Shown here: in pieces, positions 9,380-18,605 of the stretch
Layout: each line of letters begins with the position of its first letter
How positions within the stretch are numbered: position 1 is the first letter of the stretch
Assembly (NCBI RefSeq): GCF_015160855.1
Contig: NZ_CP063373.1
Coordinates: forward strand, 7,626,001 to 7,690,000
Origin: Streptomyces ferrugineus
GTDB taxonomy: Bacteria; Actinomycetota; Actinomycetes; Streptomycetales; Streptomycetaceae
Length of the DNA stretch: 64,000 nt
Direction: 5' to 3'
The notes under the pieces: generated by a model
The model's database searches: none
Told to the model about the DNA's origin: nothing
Seen by the model: only the letters and a program-made list of their open reading frames with translations
Position numbers and translations under genes: made by a program

Positions 9380-10927
9380 GTGACAACCTCTCAGTTGATC
9401 AAGGATCAGAAACCAGGTGCGGCCCGCCGGGAGGGGCATCCCGGCATCGCGCTCACCGTCATCGCGGCCTGCCAACTCATGGTGGTACTCGACGCGACGA
9501 TTGTGAACATCGCGCTCCCGCACATTCAAGACGCGCTCAAGTTCAGCACCACCGACCTCACGTGGGTCGTCAGCGCCTACACGCTCACCTTCGGCGGACT
9601 GCTCCTTCTGGGCGGACGCGCCGGTGACATCCTGGGGCGCCGCCGGGTCTTCATGACCGGCATCCTGCTGTTCACGCTCGCTTCGCTGCTCGGCGGACTC
9701 GCTCAGGAACCCTGGCAGTTGCTGGCCGCGCGCGTGCTCCAGGGCATGGGCGGCGCGATCGCCTCGCCCACTTCGCTGGCGCTCATCACCACCACGTTCC
9801 CCGAAGGCCCGGAACGCAACCGCGCGTTCGGCGTCTTCGCCGCCGTCTCCGCAGGCGGCGGCGCCATCGGTCTGCTCGCGGGCGGCATGCTCACCGAGTG
9901 GCTCGACTGGCGGTGGGTGCTCTTCGTCAACGTGCCCATAGGCATCGTGATAGCCGTGCTCGCGCCGCTGTACATCAGCGAGTCCGAACGCCACACCGGA
10001 CGTTTCGACATCGCGGGCGCAGTGACCTCGACAGCGGGTATGGCTTCCCTGGTCTACGGCTTCATCCGCGCGGCGGACGAGGGCTGGCGGGACAACCTGA
10101 CCATCGGTTCCTTCGTTGCCGCCGTGGTCCTGCTGCTGGCCTTCGCGTTCATCGAGTCGCGGGCCAAGGAGCCCATCACCCCGCTCAAGATGTTCGCCGA
10201 CCGCAACCGCTCGGGCACATACGTGATCATGCTCAGCCTCGCTGCGGCGATGTTCGGCATGTTCTTCTACATCGTCCTCTTCGTGCAGAACGTGCTCCAG
10301 TACAGCCCGATCGAGGCCGGTCTCGCCTTCCTGCCGGTCACTGTCGTGATCGCGCTCGGCGCCGGCCTGTCGCAGCGCTTCCTGCCGGTGCTCGGCCCCA
10401 AGCCGTTCATGCTCACGGGTTCGGCGCTCACGGCGATCGGACTGGCCTGGCAGACCCTCATCACCGCCGACAGCTCGTATGTCGGCGGAGTCCTCGGGCC
10501 GATGCTGGTGTTCGGCTTCGGCATGGGCCTGAACTTCGTGACGCTGACGATCACCGCGGTCTCCGGCGTCGCCCAGCACGAGGCCGGTGCCGCGTCCGGG
10601 CTGCTCAACGCCACACAGCAGGTGGGCGGTTCGCTCGGACTGTCCATCCTCACGACGGTGTTCGGCACGGCCAGCAGGAACGAGGCGGAGAAACAGCTGC
10701 CGCAGTTCATGGCGGAGGGTTCGGCCCAGCAGAAGGCGGAGTTCGCCCAGACGCACCAGCTTCCCGGCCGATGGGGCCATGAAGTGCTCACCCAGGGCAT
10801 CTCGACGGGCTTCGTGGCGGCAGCCGCGATGTCCGTACTCGCCCTGGCCACCGCATGGTTCGTGATCCGGGTGCGCAAAAGCGACCTGGAAGCCCTCTCC
10901 GGGACGGCGGGTCCCATGGCCGGCTGA
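9380..10927 (+). CDS. MFS efflux transporter, DHA2 (EmrB/QacA) family
   Basis: A 515-residue membrane protein from GTG 9380, with a GGGGGA ribosome site. The DHA2 family has 14 membrane helices and exports drugs or metabolites by proton antiport. Signature motifs are present: LDATIVNIALPHI in helix 1 (motif D1), GGRAGDILGRRRVF (motif A), ARVLQGMGGAIASP (motif B) and the motif-C-like AVSAGGGAIGLLAGGML. Control by the divergent TetR is strongly suggested by the two operators. Substrate unknown. Confidence 0.93.
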   Translation: MTTSQLIKDQKPGAARREGHPGIALTVIAACQLMVVLDATIVNIALPHIQDALKFSTTDLTWVVSAYTLTFGGLLLLGGRAGDILGRRRVFMTGILLFTLASLLGGLAQEPWQLLAARVLQGMGGAIASPTSLALITTTFPEGPERNRAFGVFAAVSAGGGAIGLLAGGMLTEWLDWRWVLFVNVPIGIVIAVLAPLYISESERHTGRFDIAGAVTSTAGMASLVYGFIRAADEGWRDNLTIGSFVAAVVLLLAFAFIESRAKEPITPLKMFADRNRSGTYVIMLSLAAAMFGMFFYIVLFVQNVLQYSPIEAGLAFLPVTVVIALGAGLSQRFLPVLGPKPFMLTGSALTAIGLAWQTLITADSSYVGGVLGPMLVFGFGMGLNFVTLTITAVSGVAQHEAGAASGLLNATQQVGGSLGLSILTTVFGTASRNEAEKQLPQFMAEGSAQQKAEFAQTHQLPGRWGHEVLTQGISTGFVAAAAMSVLALATAWFVIRVRKSDLEALSGTAGPMAG

Positions 10928-11275
10928 CCCGGCCGGGCCCACGCAGGGCCGCGGATGGCCGGATCGCGTCCGGGGGACCGACGGCGAGGACGACGAACCG
11001 GCCATCCGCACCATCCGCACGGCGACCGTCACCGGGCCGGCCCCGACGGCGCGGGGCAGCGTGAGCCCACCAAGCACGGCAGCCGCCGCAAGCAGCAACC
11101 CGCCCAGCACCGACATGAATCCCATGGCTCCACCCCCTGCGCCCCTTGTGCGCCACCGGTACATACAGCCCCAGCGGCCGCACACCAACTGACACGACAA
11201 CGGACCGGCAGTCACGCAGAGTTCCCGGCGTGCACAGAAAGTTATCGAGGGTGTCGGCAGGGCAGCAGAACCGGA
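10928..11275. other. Gene-free interval
   Basis: Between the MFS gene and the ADP-ribosylglycohydrolase gene (convergent). A minus-strand frame with a hydrophobic start (MGFMSVLGGLLLAAAAVLGG, near 11126) is open here, but continues without a stop antisense through the MFS and tetR genes, so I do not call it. No clear terminator found. Confidence 0.4.
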
Positions 11276-12181
11276 CTACGCCGGCGTTGGTGCCCACTCC
11301 GGGAGCGCCTCGGTCCGCTCCAACCACTCGGTCGGCACCGACCCGGCCTTCCCTGAGCCGATCACGCCGCCCACGATGGCGCACGTGGTGTCGACGTCAC
11401 CGCCGACCTGCGCGGTCGTCCAGAAGGCCTGCTCGTAGTCGCCCAGGGCCCGTGCGGCCGACCAGAGCGCGAAGGGCACGGTGTCGTGGGCCGTCGTACG
11501 CCGCCCGCAGCCCAGGACGGCCGCGACGGTGCTCGCGTCGCCGTAGTCGAGCATGTCCCGGGCGCGCCGCAGGCCCGCCCCGACCGCGCTCTTCGGAACC
11601 AGAGCGATGACGTCGTCGAGAAGGGATTCCGGGCTGGGCGGGCCACCGGGGGCGCCGGCCAGCGCGGCAGCTGCGGCGACGGCCATGGCGCCGACGACGG
11701 CCTCGCGGTGCTGGTGCGTGGGATAGGCCGAGATCTCGGCCTGGTGAGTCGCCTGCTCCGGGTCGTCCGCGTACCAGGCGCCCAGGGGCGCGATCCGCAT
11801 CGCGGCGCCGTTGCCCCAGGAGCCCTGGCCGTTGAAGAGCGCGGCCGACAGCTCACGCCAGTCCCCGCCCTCCCTGACCAGGCGCAGCAGCCGGTTGACC
11901 GCGGGGCCGTAGCCCCGGTCGAAGTCGTGGTGCTCGGCGAAGGAGCGGGCCAGGGCGTCCTGGTCGATGCGATGGTGGGCAGCCAGGACGGCGACGACGG
12001 AGCAGGCCATCTCCGTGTCGTCGGTCCACTGCCAAGGGCCGGACGGCAGCTCGCGGCGCTTGAGCAGCGGGTAGTTCACCGGCACGAAGAACTGCGAGCC
12101 GAGTGCATCCCCCACCGCGAGTCCGCGCAGGCTGGACAGGGCGCGGTCCAGGCGCCCTTCGGGAGAGAAGTCAGCGGTCAT
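11276..12181 (-). CDS. ADP-ribosylglycohydrolase family protein
   Basis: A 301-residue protein from ATG 12181. The family removes ADP-ribose from modified proteins or related substrates using two metal ions. Visible metal-ligand motifs are GLAVGDALGSQF near the N-terminus, WTDDTEM near residue 52, and the C-terminal GGDVDTTCAIVGGVIG. Length fits the DraG/ARH family. The gene follows the histidine phosphatase gene by 12 bp on the same strand, so the two probably form an operon. The natural substrate cannot be told from sequence. Confidence 0.92.
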   Translation of the reverse strand: MTADFSPEGRLDRALSSLRGLAVGDALGSQFFVPVNYPLLKRRELPSGPWQWTDDTEMACSVVAVLAAHHRIDQDALARSFAEHHDFDRGYGPAVNRLLRLVREGGDWRELSAALFNGQGSWGNGAAMRIAPLGAWYADDPEQATHQAEISAYPTHQHREAVVGAMAVAAAAALAGAPGGPPSPESLLDDVIALVPKSAVGAGLRRARDMLDYGDASTVAAVLGCGRRTTAHDTVPFALWSAARALGDYEQAFWTTAQVGGDVDTTCAIVGGVIGSGKAGSVPTEWLERTEALPEWAPTPA

Positions 12182-12193
12182 CGCCCTGCCACT

Positions 12194-12853
12194 CTATCCG
12201 GTGATCCCGTACGGTTCCGGATCTCGCCAGCGTTCGAACGGCCGGTTCAGTGTGTACCTGCCGTCGTCCCCGAGAACGAGCATCCGCATCTCCGCGTTCC
12301 CCGGATTCGACAGCGACTCGAATTCCGCGACCGTCCAGTGGAACCAGCGCATGCAGAACAGCCGCATCGCCAGCCCATGGGTCACCAGCAGCACGTTCGG
12401 CGGGTGGTCGGGCGCCTCGAAGCTGCGGAACAGACTCTCCAGGAAGCCGCCGACCCGGTCGTACACGTCGGCGCCGGACTCGCCCTGGGCGAAGCGGTAG
12501 AAGAAGTGGCCGTAGGCGTCCCGATAGGATTTCTGGACGCGTACGTCGTCGCGGTCCTGCCAGTTCCCCCAGTCCTGCTCCCGCAGCCGGGGCTCCTCGC
12601 GCACCCGTATGAGCTCGGGGTCCAGGTGGAAGGCGCGCAGTGTCTCGTGCGTACGGCGGTAGGGCGAGACGTAGACGCTGACGCGCTCGCGGCCGAAAAC
12701 CTCCCGCAGGCGTTTACCCGTCTCCTCGGCCTGCCGCCAGCCCCGCTCGGTCAGGGCCAGCGCGTGGTCGGGCTCACGCTCGTAGACGGTGTCATCAACA
12801 TTGCCCGTTGACTCCCCGTGTCGGACAAGGACGATGCGCCGTGGTCGTGCCAT
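12194..12853 (-). CDS. Histidine phosphatase (phosphoglycerate mutase-like) family protein
   Basis: A 219-residue protein from ATG 12853. The N-terminal catalytic motif is LVRHGEST with phospho-accepting His12; later motifs VSPYRRTHET and LLVTHGLAMR supply the second Arg and His. Family members dephosphorylate small metabolites or proteins; some act as mutases. It lies just upstream of the ADP-ribosylglycohydrolase gene in an apparent two-gene operon. Substrate unknown. Confidence 0.93.
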   Translation of the reverse strand: MARPRRIVLVRHGESTGNVDDTVYEREPDHALALTERGWRQAEETGKRLREVFGRERVSVYVSPYRRTHETLRAFHLDPELIRVREEPRLREQDWGNWQDRDDVRVQKSYRDAYGHFFYRFAQGESGADVYDRVGGFLESLFRSFEAPDHPPNVLLVTHGLAMRLFCMRWFHWTVAEFESLSNPGNAEMRMLVLGDDGRYTLNRPFERWRDPEPYGITG

Positions 12854-12972
12854 GCCAAAACCCTAGATCGACCGGCGGCCGATCGAGCACTCGTACGGGC
12901 TCCATACGGCGTAGGTCACACATTTCCTGCACCAGGAGCCACATTCGGTCGCACGCGTATCGGGTCCGGAAT

Positions 12973-13578
12973 TCAAACCGTCCAGGTCGACTCGAGCTCC
13001 ACGATGTCACCCGTAAGGGCCGCGATGTCCGCCTCCGTCTGGGCCCGCAGCGCCAGTCGCTCCACGCGCTCGGTGCGGTATTTGCCGTGCTCCGCGGCCG
13101 AGCGCCACATCGACAGCACCAGGAACTCATGTCCCGGCGCCTCGCCGAACAGACCGCGGACCATGCCAGGGGAGCCGGCCATGGCGGGGTTCCAGACCTT
13201 CTCCTGCATGAGCGTGAAGTGCTCGGCGCGCTCTTCGTGGACACGGCAATGGGCCACTCGGACGAGGTCCGCGTCGGTGAAGCGCGGCTCGAAGCCGGTC
13301 TTCACGTCGAAGCGGTAGTCGAACAGTTTGACCTGCATGTCCTTGAAGGTGCCCGACTGGGCCGCCGCCAGCCTGTCGTGGGAGCGGGCCATGAAGGAGT
13401 CGTAGAAGGAGCGGCTCTCCCAGAACGAGAAGATGTGCGCCACCCCCTGCCGCCCCCGGCTCCAGCCACCCCCCTGCCCCCGAAACCCCGGCTCCCCCAG
13501 AAGCCCCGCCCATTTTCGCTGCCCCCGCTCGAAACCGCGGCGGTCCACCACGGTGCAGCGAATCCACTTGACCAGCAC
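12973..13578 (-). CDS. YdbC-like (DUF4937) domain protein
   Basis: A 201-residue protein from a GTG at 13578, giving the conserved beginning VLVKWIRCTV; a longer frame to 13671 exists but adds an unconserved stretch. The protein seems to contain two related dimeric alpha/beta-barrel-like halves: GVAHIFSFWESRSFYDSFM in the first, EFLVLSMWRSAAEHGKYR in the second. This suggests a ferredoxin-like fold related to antibiotic biosynthesis monooxygenases, but no enzyme activity is established. It is divergent from the TerD gene. Confidence 0.75.
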   Translation of the reverse strand: MLVKWIRCTVVDRRGFERGQRKWAGLLGEPGFRGQGGGWSRGRQGVAHIFSFWESRSFYDSFMARSHDRLAAAQSGTFKDMQVKLFDYRFDVKTGFEPRFTDADLVRVAHCRVHEERAEHFTLMQEKVWNPAMAGSPGMVRGLFGEAPGHEFLVLSMWRSAAEHGKYRTERVERLALRAQTEADIAALTGDIVELESTWTV

Positions 13579-13734
13579 CGCGCCATGGTAAGGCCACTCA
13601 GCGTGGCGTCGGTCACGCTCGGCCGGAGAGCTGCCCGGCACGCGCTCCCACATGCGTGGCAGGATGGACAACCGGCCTTGTCCACGAGGCAGTTCGGGCT
13701 GAGGGCAAATGCGGTACGGGGAAGGGGAAGCCTG

Positions 13735-14268
13735 GTGAACGCCATCAACAAGGGGCTCGGGAAGATCGAGATCTCACTCAAATGGGACCCGAGTGCGGCC
13801 GGACAGCCACCCACCGATCTGGACATAGTCGCCGCCACGTATCTGGCGAGCGAGCCTTACGGCGATCCCGCCTACGTAGTGCACTTCGACAGCCGCTCCC
13901 CCGACGGCACCATCTATCTCAACCGGGACAGCAAGGACGGCAAGGGCTTCGGCTGGGACGAGGTGCTGACCGTGGAGCTCGACCGGCTCGACAGCCGGTA
14001 CGCGCGCGTGGTGGTCGGCGTCGTGATCCAGCAGCGCCCCGCACAGCGCACCTTCGTCAGCGTCATCAAGCCGGCCCTGCGCATCCGCGAGGGCTACACC
14101 GTCATGGCCGAGGACGACTTCGGCGGCGTCCTCGGGTCGACGGCGGCGACGGTCGCGGAGTTCATGCGCGACGGGTCGGGCCCGTGGGAGTTCCATCCCG
14201 GCATCCTCGGTTTCGAGGACGACCCGGAGACGTTCACGGCGACCATGGGCCGGACTCGCCGGCCCTGA
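13735..14268 (+). CDS. TerD-family protein
   Basis: A 177-residue protein from GTG 13735 with ribosome site GAAGGGGAAG. TerD proteins bind calcium and are linked to tellurite resistance, stress and differentiation in Streptomyces. Visible family features are the N-terminal LGKIEISLKWDP, the region TDLDIVAATYL and GFGWDEVLTVELDRL with conserved acids. The gene stands alone instead of in a ter cluster. A strong terminator follows 52 bp downstream. Confidence 0.88.
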   Translation: MNAINKGLGKIEISLKWDPSAAGQPPTDLDIVAATYLASEPYGDPAYVVHFDSRSPDGTIYLNRDSKDGKGFGWDEVLTVELDRLDSRYARVVVGVVIQQRPAQRTFVSVIKPALRIREGYTVMAEDDFGGVLGSTAATVAEFMRDGSGPWEFHPGILGFEDDPETFTATMGRTRRP

Positions 14269-14320
14269 GAGTCGCACGCACGCGTGTGAGACGTCCCGCG
14301 CGCGAGGGGACGTACAACGA

Positions 14321-14353
14321 AGAGGGGCGCCGACACATGGTCGGCGCCCCTCT
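14321..14353. terminator. Strong bidirectional stem-loop terminator
   Basis: A perfect 14-bp stem (14321-14334 with 14340-14353) closes a 5-nt loop, between the converging terD and nrdJ genes. It should stop transcription from both sides. Confidence 0.88.
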
Positions 14354-14416
14354 CTCGCGGAACCCGCCGTCAGAGCCCTTCAGGAGCTGTCCGACGGACG
14401 GGGTCCCGCGGCGGCG

Positions 14417-17311
14417 TCAGCTGCAACCGCTGGTCGAGCCGCAGCCCTCGCAGATGTAGCAGGAGCCGGCCCGCTGCATCTTGGTGCCGCAGGAGAAGCA
14501 CAGCGGGGCGTCGGCCTGGATGCCCAGCTGCATCTCCACAAGCTCGGCGCTGGTGTGCGCCTGCTGAGGTGCGGCCTTGGCCGCCCCGGCGTCGGACTTC
14601 GGGGTGGCGACGGCCTTCAGCTCCTGTGCGCGCGGCGCCGACTGAGCCAGGCCCTCGACGTCCACCTCGTCCTCGTTGGACTCGTAGGAGCCCGTCTCCA
14701 GATGACGCTGGCGCTCCTCGGCGGAGTGGATGCCGAGCGCGGAACGCGTCTCGAAGGGCAGGAAGTCCAGCGCCAGGCGGCGGAAGATGTAGTCGACGAT
14801 CGACTGCGCCATCCGCACATCCGGGTCGTCCGTCATGCCGGCCGGCTCGAAGCGCATGTTGGTGAACTTCGAGACGTACGTCTCCAGCGGCACGCCGTAC
14901 TGGAGGCCGACGGAGACCGCGATGGAGAAGGCGTCCATCATGCCCGCGAGAGTCGAGCCCTGCTTGGACATCTTCAGGAAGACCTCGCCGAGACCGTCGT
15001 CCGGGTAGGAGTTGGCGGTCATGTAGCCCTCGGCGCCGCCGACGGTGAAGGACGTCGTGATGCCGGGACGGCCCTTCGGGAGGCGCTTGCGGACCGGGCG
15101 GTACTCGACGACCTTCTCGACCGTCTCACGGATCGTGGCCTCGGCCTTCTCCGTGATCTCGGCCTTCTCCTTCTCCTTGGTCTTCGCGGAGAGCGGCTGG
15201 CCGACCTTGCAGTTGTCGCGGTAGATGGCGAGCGCCTTGACGCCCAGCTTCCAGGCCTCGAAGTAGATCTCCTCGACCTCTTCGACGGTCGCCGACTCCG
15301 GCATGTTGACCGTCTTGGAGAGCGCGCCGGAGATCCAGGGCTGGATCGCGGCCATCATGCGGACATGGCCCATCGCCGAGATGGAGCGCTCGCCCATGGC
15401 GCAGTCGAACACCTCGTAGTGCTCGTGCTTGAGGCCCGGGGCGTCGACGACATTGCCGTGCTCGGCGATGTGGGCGACGATCGCCTCGATCTGCTCCTCC
15501 TGGTAGCCCAGGCGGCGCAGGGCCTGCGGAACGGTGCCGTTGACGATCTGCATCGAGCCGCCGCCGACCAGCTTCTTGAACTTGACCAGGGCGAGGTCGG
15601 GCTCGAGGCCGGTGGTGTCGCAGGACATCGCCAGACCGATGGTGCCGGTCGGGGCGATGACGGACGCCTGGGAGTTACGGAAACCGTTCTTCTCACCGAT
15701 ACGCAGCACGTCCTGCCAGGCCTCCGTGGCCGCGGCCCAGACCGGAGTGTCGAGGTCGTCCATGCGGACGGCCTTGCCGTTGGCGTCTGCGTGCTGCTTC
15801 ATGACGCGCAGGTGCGGCTGGGCGTTGCGCGCGTAACCGTCGTACGGGCCGACGACCGCGGCGAGTTCGGCGGAGCGCTTGTACGACGTGCCGGTCATCA
15901 GGGAGGTGATGGCACCGGCGAGGGCGCGGCCGCCGTCGGAGTCGTAGGCGTGGCCGGTCGCCATCAGCAGGGCGCCGAGGTTGGCGTAGCCGATGCCGAG
16001 CTGGCGGAACGCGCGCGTGTTCTCACCGATCTTCTGTGTCGGGAAGTCCGCGAAGCAGATGGAGATGTCCATCGCGGTGATGACGAGTTCGACGACCTTC
16101 GAGAAGCGCTCGACGTCGAAGGACTGGTTGCCCTTGCCGTCGTCCTTCAGGAACTTCATCAGGTTCAGCGAGGCCAGGTTGCAGGACGTGTTGTCCAGGT
16201 GCATGTACTCGCTGCAGGGGTTCGAGCCGTTGATACGGCCGGACTCCGGGCAGGTGTGCCAGTGGTTGATGGTGTCGTCGTACTGGATGCCCGGGTCGGC
16301 GCACGCCCAGGCGGCCTCGGCCATCTTGCGGAAGAGCGACTTGGCGTCGACCTCCTCGATGACCTCGCCGGTCATCCGCGCGCGCAGGCCGAACTTGCCG
16401 CCCGCCTCGACCGCCTTCATGAACTCGTCGTTCACACGGACCGAGTTGTTGGCGTTCTGGTACTGGACGGACGTGATGTCGTCGCCGCCCAGGTCCATGT
16501 CGAAGCCCGCGTCACGCAGCGCGCGGATCTTCTCCTCTTCCTTCACCTTGGTCTCGATGAAGTCCTCGATGTCGGGGTGGTCGACGTCGAGGATGACCAT
16601 CTTGGCGGCGCGACGCGTGGCACCGCCCGACTTGATCGTTCCTGCGGAGGCGTCGGCACCGCGCATGAAGGAGACCGGACCGGAGGCGTTGCCGCCGGAG
16701 GACAGCAGTTCCTTGGAGGAGCGGATGCGGGAGAGGTTCAGGCCGGCGCCGGAGCCGCCCTTGAAGATCATGCCCTCTTCCTTGTACCAGTCGAGGATCG
16801 ACTCCATGGAGTCGTCGACGGACAGGATGAAACAGGCGGAGACCTGCTGCGGCTGGGGTGTTCCGACGTTGAACCAGACGGGGCTGTTGAAGCTGAAGAT
16901 CTGGTGCAGGAGGGCGTAGGCCAGCTCGTGCTCGAAGATCTCGGCGTCGGCGGGCGAGGCGAAGTACTTGTTGTCCTCGCCGGCCTTCCGATACGTCTTC
17001 ACGATGCGGTCGATGAGCTGCTTCAGGCTCACCTCGCGCTGCGGGGTGCCGACGGCACCGCGGAAGTACTTGCTGGTGACGATGTTGACCGCGTTCACCG
17101 ACCAGAAGTCGGGGAACTCGACGCCGCGCTGCTCGAAGTTGACCGAGCCGTCGCGCCAGTTGGTCATGACGACGTCACGGCGCTCCCAGGCCACCTCGTC
17201 GTACGGGTGCACGCCGGGGGTGGTGTGGATGCGCTCGATACGCAGTCCCTTGGCCGCCTTGCCGCCCTTGGCGCGGGAACTCCGTGCCGGACCGCTCGCC
17301 GTCTCTGTCAT
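14417..17311 (-). CDS. nrdJ: Class II (vitamin B12-dependent) ribonucleotide reductase
   Basis: A 964-residue enzyme from ATG 17311 with ribosome site GGGAGG. It reduces ribonucleotides to deoxyribonucleotides using adenosylcobalamin and needs no oxygen. Motifs include FNSPVWFNVG, NGSNPCSEYMHLDNTSCNLAS around the active site (quoted in part), and SVIAPTGTIGLAMSCDTTG. The C-terminus carries a zinc-ribbon-like cysteine cluster (CFSCG, CYICEGCG, SGCS) typical of Streptomyces NrdJ. It lies 163 bp downstream of nrdR in the known nrdRJ operon order, so NrdR is its expected repressor. Confidence 0.97.
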   Translation of the reverse strand: MTETASGPARSSRAKGGKAAKGLRIERIHTTPGVHPYDEVAWERRDVVMTNWRDGSVNFEQRGVEFPDFWSVNAVNIVTSKYFRGAVGTPQREVSLKQLIDRIVKTYRKAGEDNKYFASPADAEIFEHELAYALLHQIFSFNSPVWFNVGTPQPQQVSACFILSVDDSMESILDWYKEEGMIFKGGSGAGLNLSRIRSSKELLSSGGNASGPVSFMRGADASAGTIKSGGATRRAAKMVILDVDHPDIEDFIETKVKEEEKIRALRDAGFDMDLGGDDITSVQYQNANNSVRVNDEFMKAVEAGGKFGLRARMTGEVIEEVDAKSLFRKMAEAAWACADPGIQYDDTINHWHTCPESGRINGSNPCSEYMHLDNTSCNLASLNLMKFLKDDGKGNQSFDVERFSKVVELVITAMDISICFADFPTQKIGENTRAFRQLGIGYANLGALLMATGHAYDSDGGRALAGAITSLMTGTSYKRSAELAAVVGPYDGYARNAQPHLRVMKQHADANGKAVRMDDLDTPVWAAATEAWQDVLRIGEKNGFRNSQASVIAPTGTIGLAMSCDTTGLEPDLALVKFKKLVGGGSMQIVNGTVPQALRRLGYQEEQIEAIVAHIAEHGNVVDAPGLKHEHYEVFDCAMGERSISAMGHVRMMAAIQPWISGALSKTVNMPESATVEEVEEIYFEAWKLGVKALAIYRDNCKVGQPLSAKTKEKEKAEITEKAEATIRETVEKVVEYRPVRKRLPKGRPGITTSFTVGGAEGYMTANSYPDDGLGEVFLKMSKQGSTLAGMMDAFSIAVSVGLQYGVPLETYVSKFTNMRFEPAGMTDDPDVRMAQSIVDYIFRRLALDFLPFETRSALGIHSAEERQRHLETGSYESNEDEVDVEGLAQSAPRAQELKAVATPKSDAGAAKAAPQQAHTSAELVEMQLGIQADAPLCFSCGTKMQRAGSCYICEGCGSTSGCS

Positions 17312-17474
17312 GCCGCCTCCCTGTACGGGCTAAAACGCCCTGAAGTGCCCCGATGTTCCCCGTGGCACGTGTTCTGTCTGATGCTGCGGGCACCCTCTGA
17401 TCGCCACCCGCAGCAGGTCTTCTGTCGCCGCCCTCTCGACCGGATCCGGGTCTGACCACCGGTCCGGCTCGCCC

Positions 17475-18041
17475 TCAGTCGGCGGCGTTGGCGGGCACGG
17501 GGACCTGTGCAGTCCCTCCGGACCCGCGCTTGTCTTCCTGGCCCCCCGTGACTGCGTCCACGTCGCCCTCGCGGTCGTCGTCGTCCGCGGCGCGTCCCGT
17601 CGCCTCCCTCAGTTCCGTGATCGCGGCCTCGAAGTCCTCGAGCGAGTCGAACGCCCGGTAGACAGAGGCGAATCGCAGATAGGCGACGAGGTCGAGTTCC
17701 TGCAACGGGCCGAGTATGGCCAGCCCCACGTCGTGGGTGGTCAGCTCGGCGCTTCCGGTGGCCCGCACCGCCTCCTCGACCCGTTGGCCGAGCTGGGCGA
17801 GTGCGTCCTCGGTGACAGGTCGTCCCTGGCATGCCTTGCGCACGCCGTTGATGACCTTGGTACGGCTGAACGGCTCGGTGACTCCGGACCGCTTGATCAC
17901 CATCAGCGAACATGTCTCCACGGTCGTGAAACGACGGGAGCAGTCAGGACACTGGCGGCGCCTGCGGATCGATGTGCCGTCGTCGGTCGTACGGCTGTCG
18001 ACGACACGACTGTCGGGGTGCCTGCAGAAGGGGCAGTGCAT
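17475..18041 (-). CDS. nrdR: Transcriptional repressor NrdR
   Basis: A 188-residue protein from ATG 18041 with ribosome site GAGGAGGG. NrdR senses nucleotide state through its ATP-cone and represses ribonucleotide reductase genes. The zinc ribbon is clear (MHCPFC at residues 3-6; CPDCSRRF at residues 31-34), followed by the ATP-cone [20 protein letters not shown]. The C-terminal 50 residues are acidic and Gly-rich beyond the usual family length of about 150. It is the first gene of the nrdRJ operon and likely represses itself through boxes at 18151-18194. Confidence 0.97.
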   Translation of the reverse strand: MHCPFCRHPDSRVVDSRTTDDGTSIRRRRQCPDCSRRFTTVETCSLMVIKRSGVTEPFSRTKVINGVRKACQGRPVTEDALAQLGQRVEEAVRATGSAELTTHDVGLAILGPLQELDLVAYLRFASVYRAFDSLEDFEAAITELREATGRAADDDDREGDVDAVTGGQEDKRGSGGTAQVPVPANAAD

Positions 18042-18150
18042 AACTTCCCAACCCTCCTCACAGCAGACTCAATAGCCTCGCCTGGCCTCATGGGCCCCGC
18101 GAAGCAGCCCCAAGCATAGGCGATCTCCGAGCGTCCGAAGACCCGGGGGA

Positions 18151-18164
18151 CCACAACTTCTGGG
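18151..18164 (-). promoter_or_regulatory. NrdR box 2 (promoter-proximal to nrdR)
   Basis: CCACAACTTCTGGG is a degenerate partner of the box at 18182-18194. The centres of the two are about 31 bp apart, the three-turn spacing usual for paired NrdR boxes. Confidence 0.6.
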
Positions 18165-18181
18165 CTGCTACTGCAATCCAA

Positions 18182-18194
18182 CCACTAGATGTGG
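18182..18194 (-). promoter_or_regulatory. NrdR box 1
   Basis: CCACTAGATGTGG has complementary CCAC and GTGG ends around an A/T-rich core, resembling known actinobacterial NrdR boxes. It lies about 140 bp upstream of the nrdR start codon. Confidence 0.7.
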
Positions 18195-18530
18195 GGATTG
18201 GCTCATACATCCAGGCCATACGCGCGTGTCGCACGAACAGCGGCACGCGCCGTACGACCGGACCCGCGCTCCACACTCACGGCTGCACAGCCGTATCGCT
18301 GTGACACATACGGAGATACCGTGAGCGCCGCAGGGAGGGGACGTGGGACTCCCGCACAGATGAGGGTCGGTTCCTGGTTGAACTGATCCCGGATGGCAGA
18401 CTGGGGCAACGACCCACGAGGTCGTACCCCGGCGGTGAAGAGTACAACAATGGGCCCTTTTGCCCGCCGGTCAGGTCGTCAGCCATACACCCCGACACGC
18501 GATCACGTAAGCCGATTCGCGATTTTTCAC

Positions 18531-18546
18531 TCGAACGTGTGTTTGG
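18531..18546 (+). promoter_or_regulatory. LexA (SOS) box of lexA
   Basis: TCGAACGTGTGTTTGG matches the actinobacterial SOS box (TCGAAC-N4-GTTYGA) except in the last two bases. It lies 60 bp upstream of the lexA start and predicts autoregulation. Confidence 0.85.
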
Positions 18547-18605
18547 CGCAACCTTTCGAAAGCAACTACCGTTGTGCAGCAGGGAGACCATCGAGAGGGG
18601 CCGAC

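Larger units (their letters stand above)
18042..18605. other. Divergent nrdRJ / lexA promoter region
   Basis: This interval holds the two NrdR boxes near nrdR and the SOS box near lexA. The middle (about 18200-18500) contains no convincing gene. I see no cobalamin riboswitch hallmarks near nrdR. Confidence 0.65.

Noticed and set aside
8885..11215. A 776-codon minus-strand frame with a hydrophobic start near 11126
   Set aside because: It runs antisense through the whole MFS gene and the tetR gene, has no domain match, and reflects the codon bias of the sense genes.
14555..17455. A 966-codon plus-strand frame over nrdJ
   Set aside because: It is the complementary shadow of nrdJ, whose family motifs and ribosome site are unambiguous.
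18042..18300. A cobalamin riboswitch ahead of nrdRJ
   Set aside because: I did not find the conserved B12-box sequence or a plausible long-leader structure; NrdR boxes account for the regulation.
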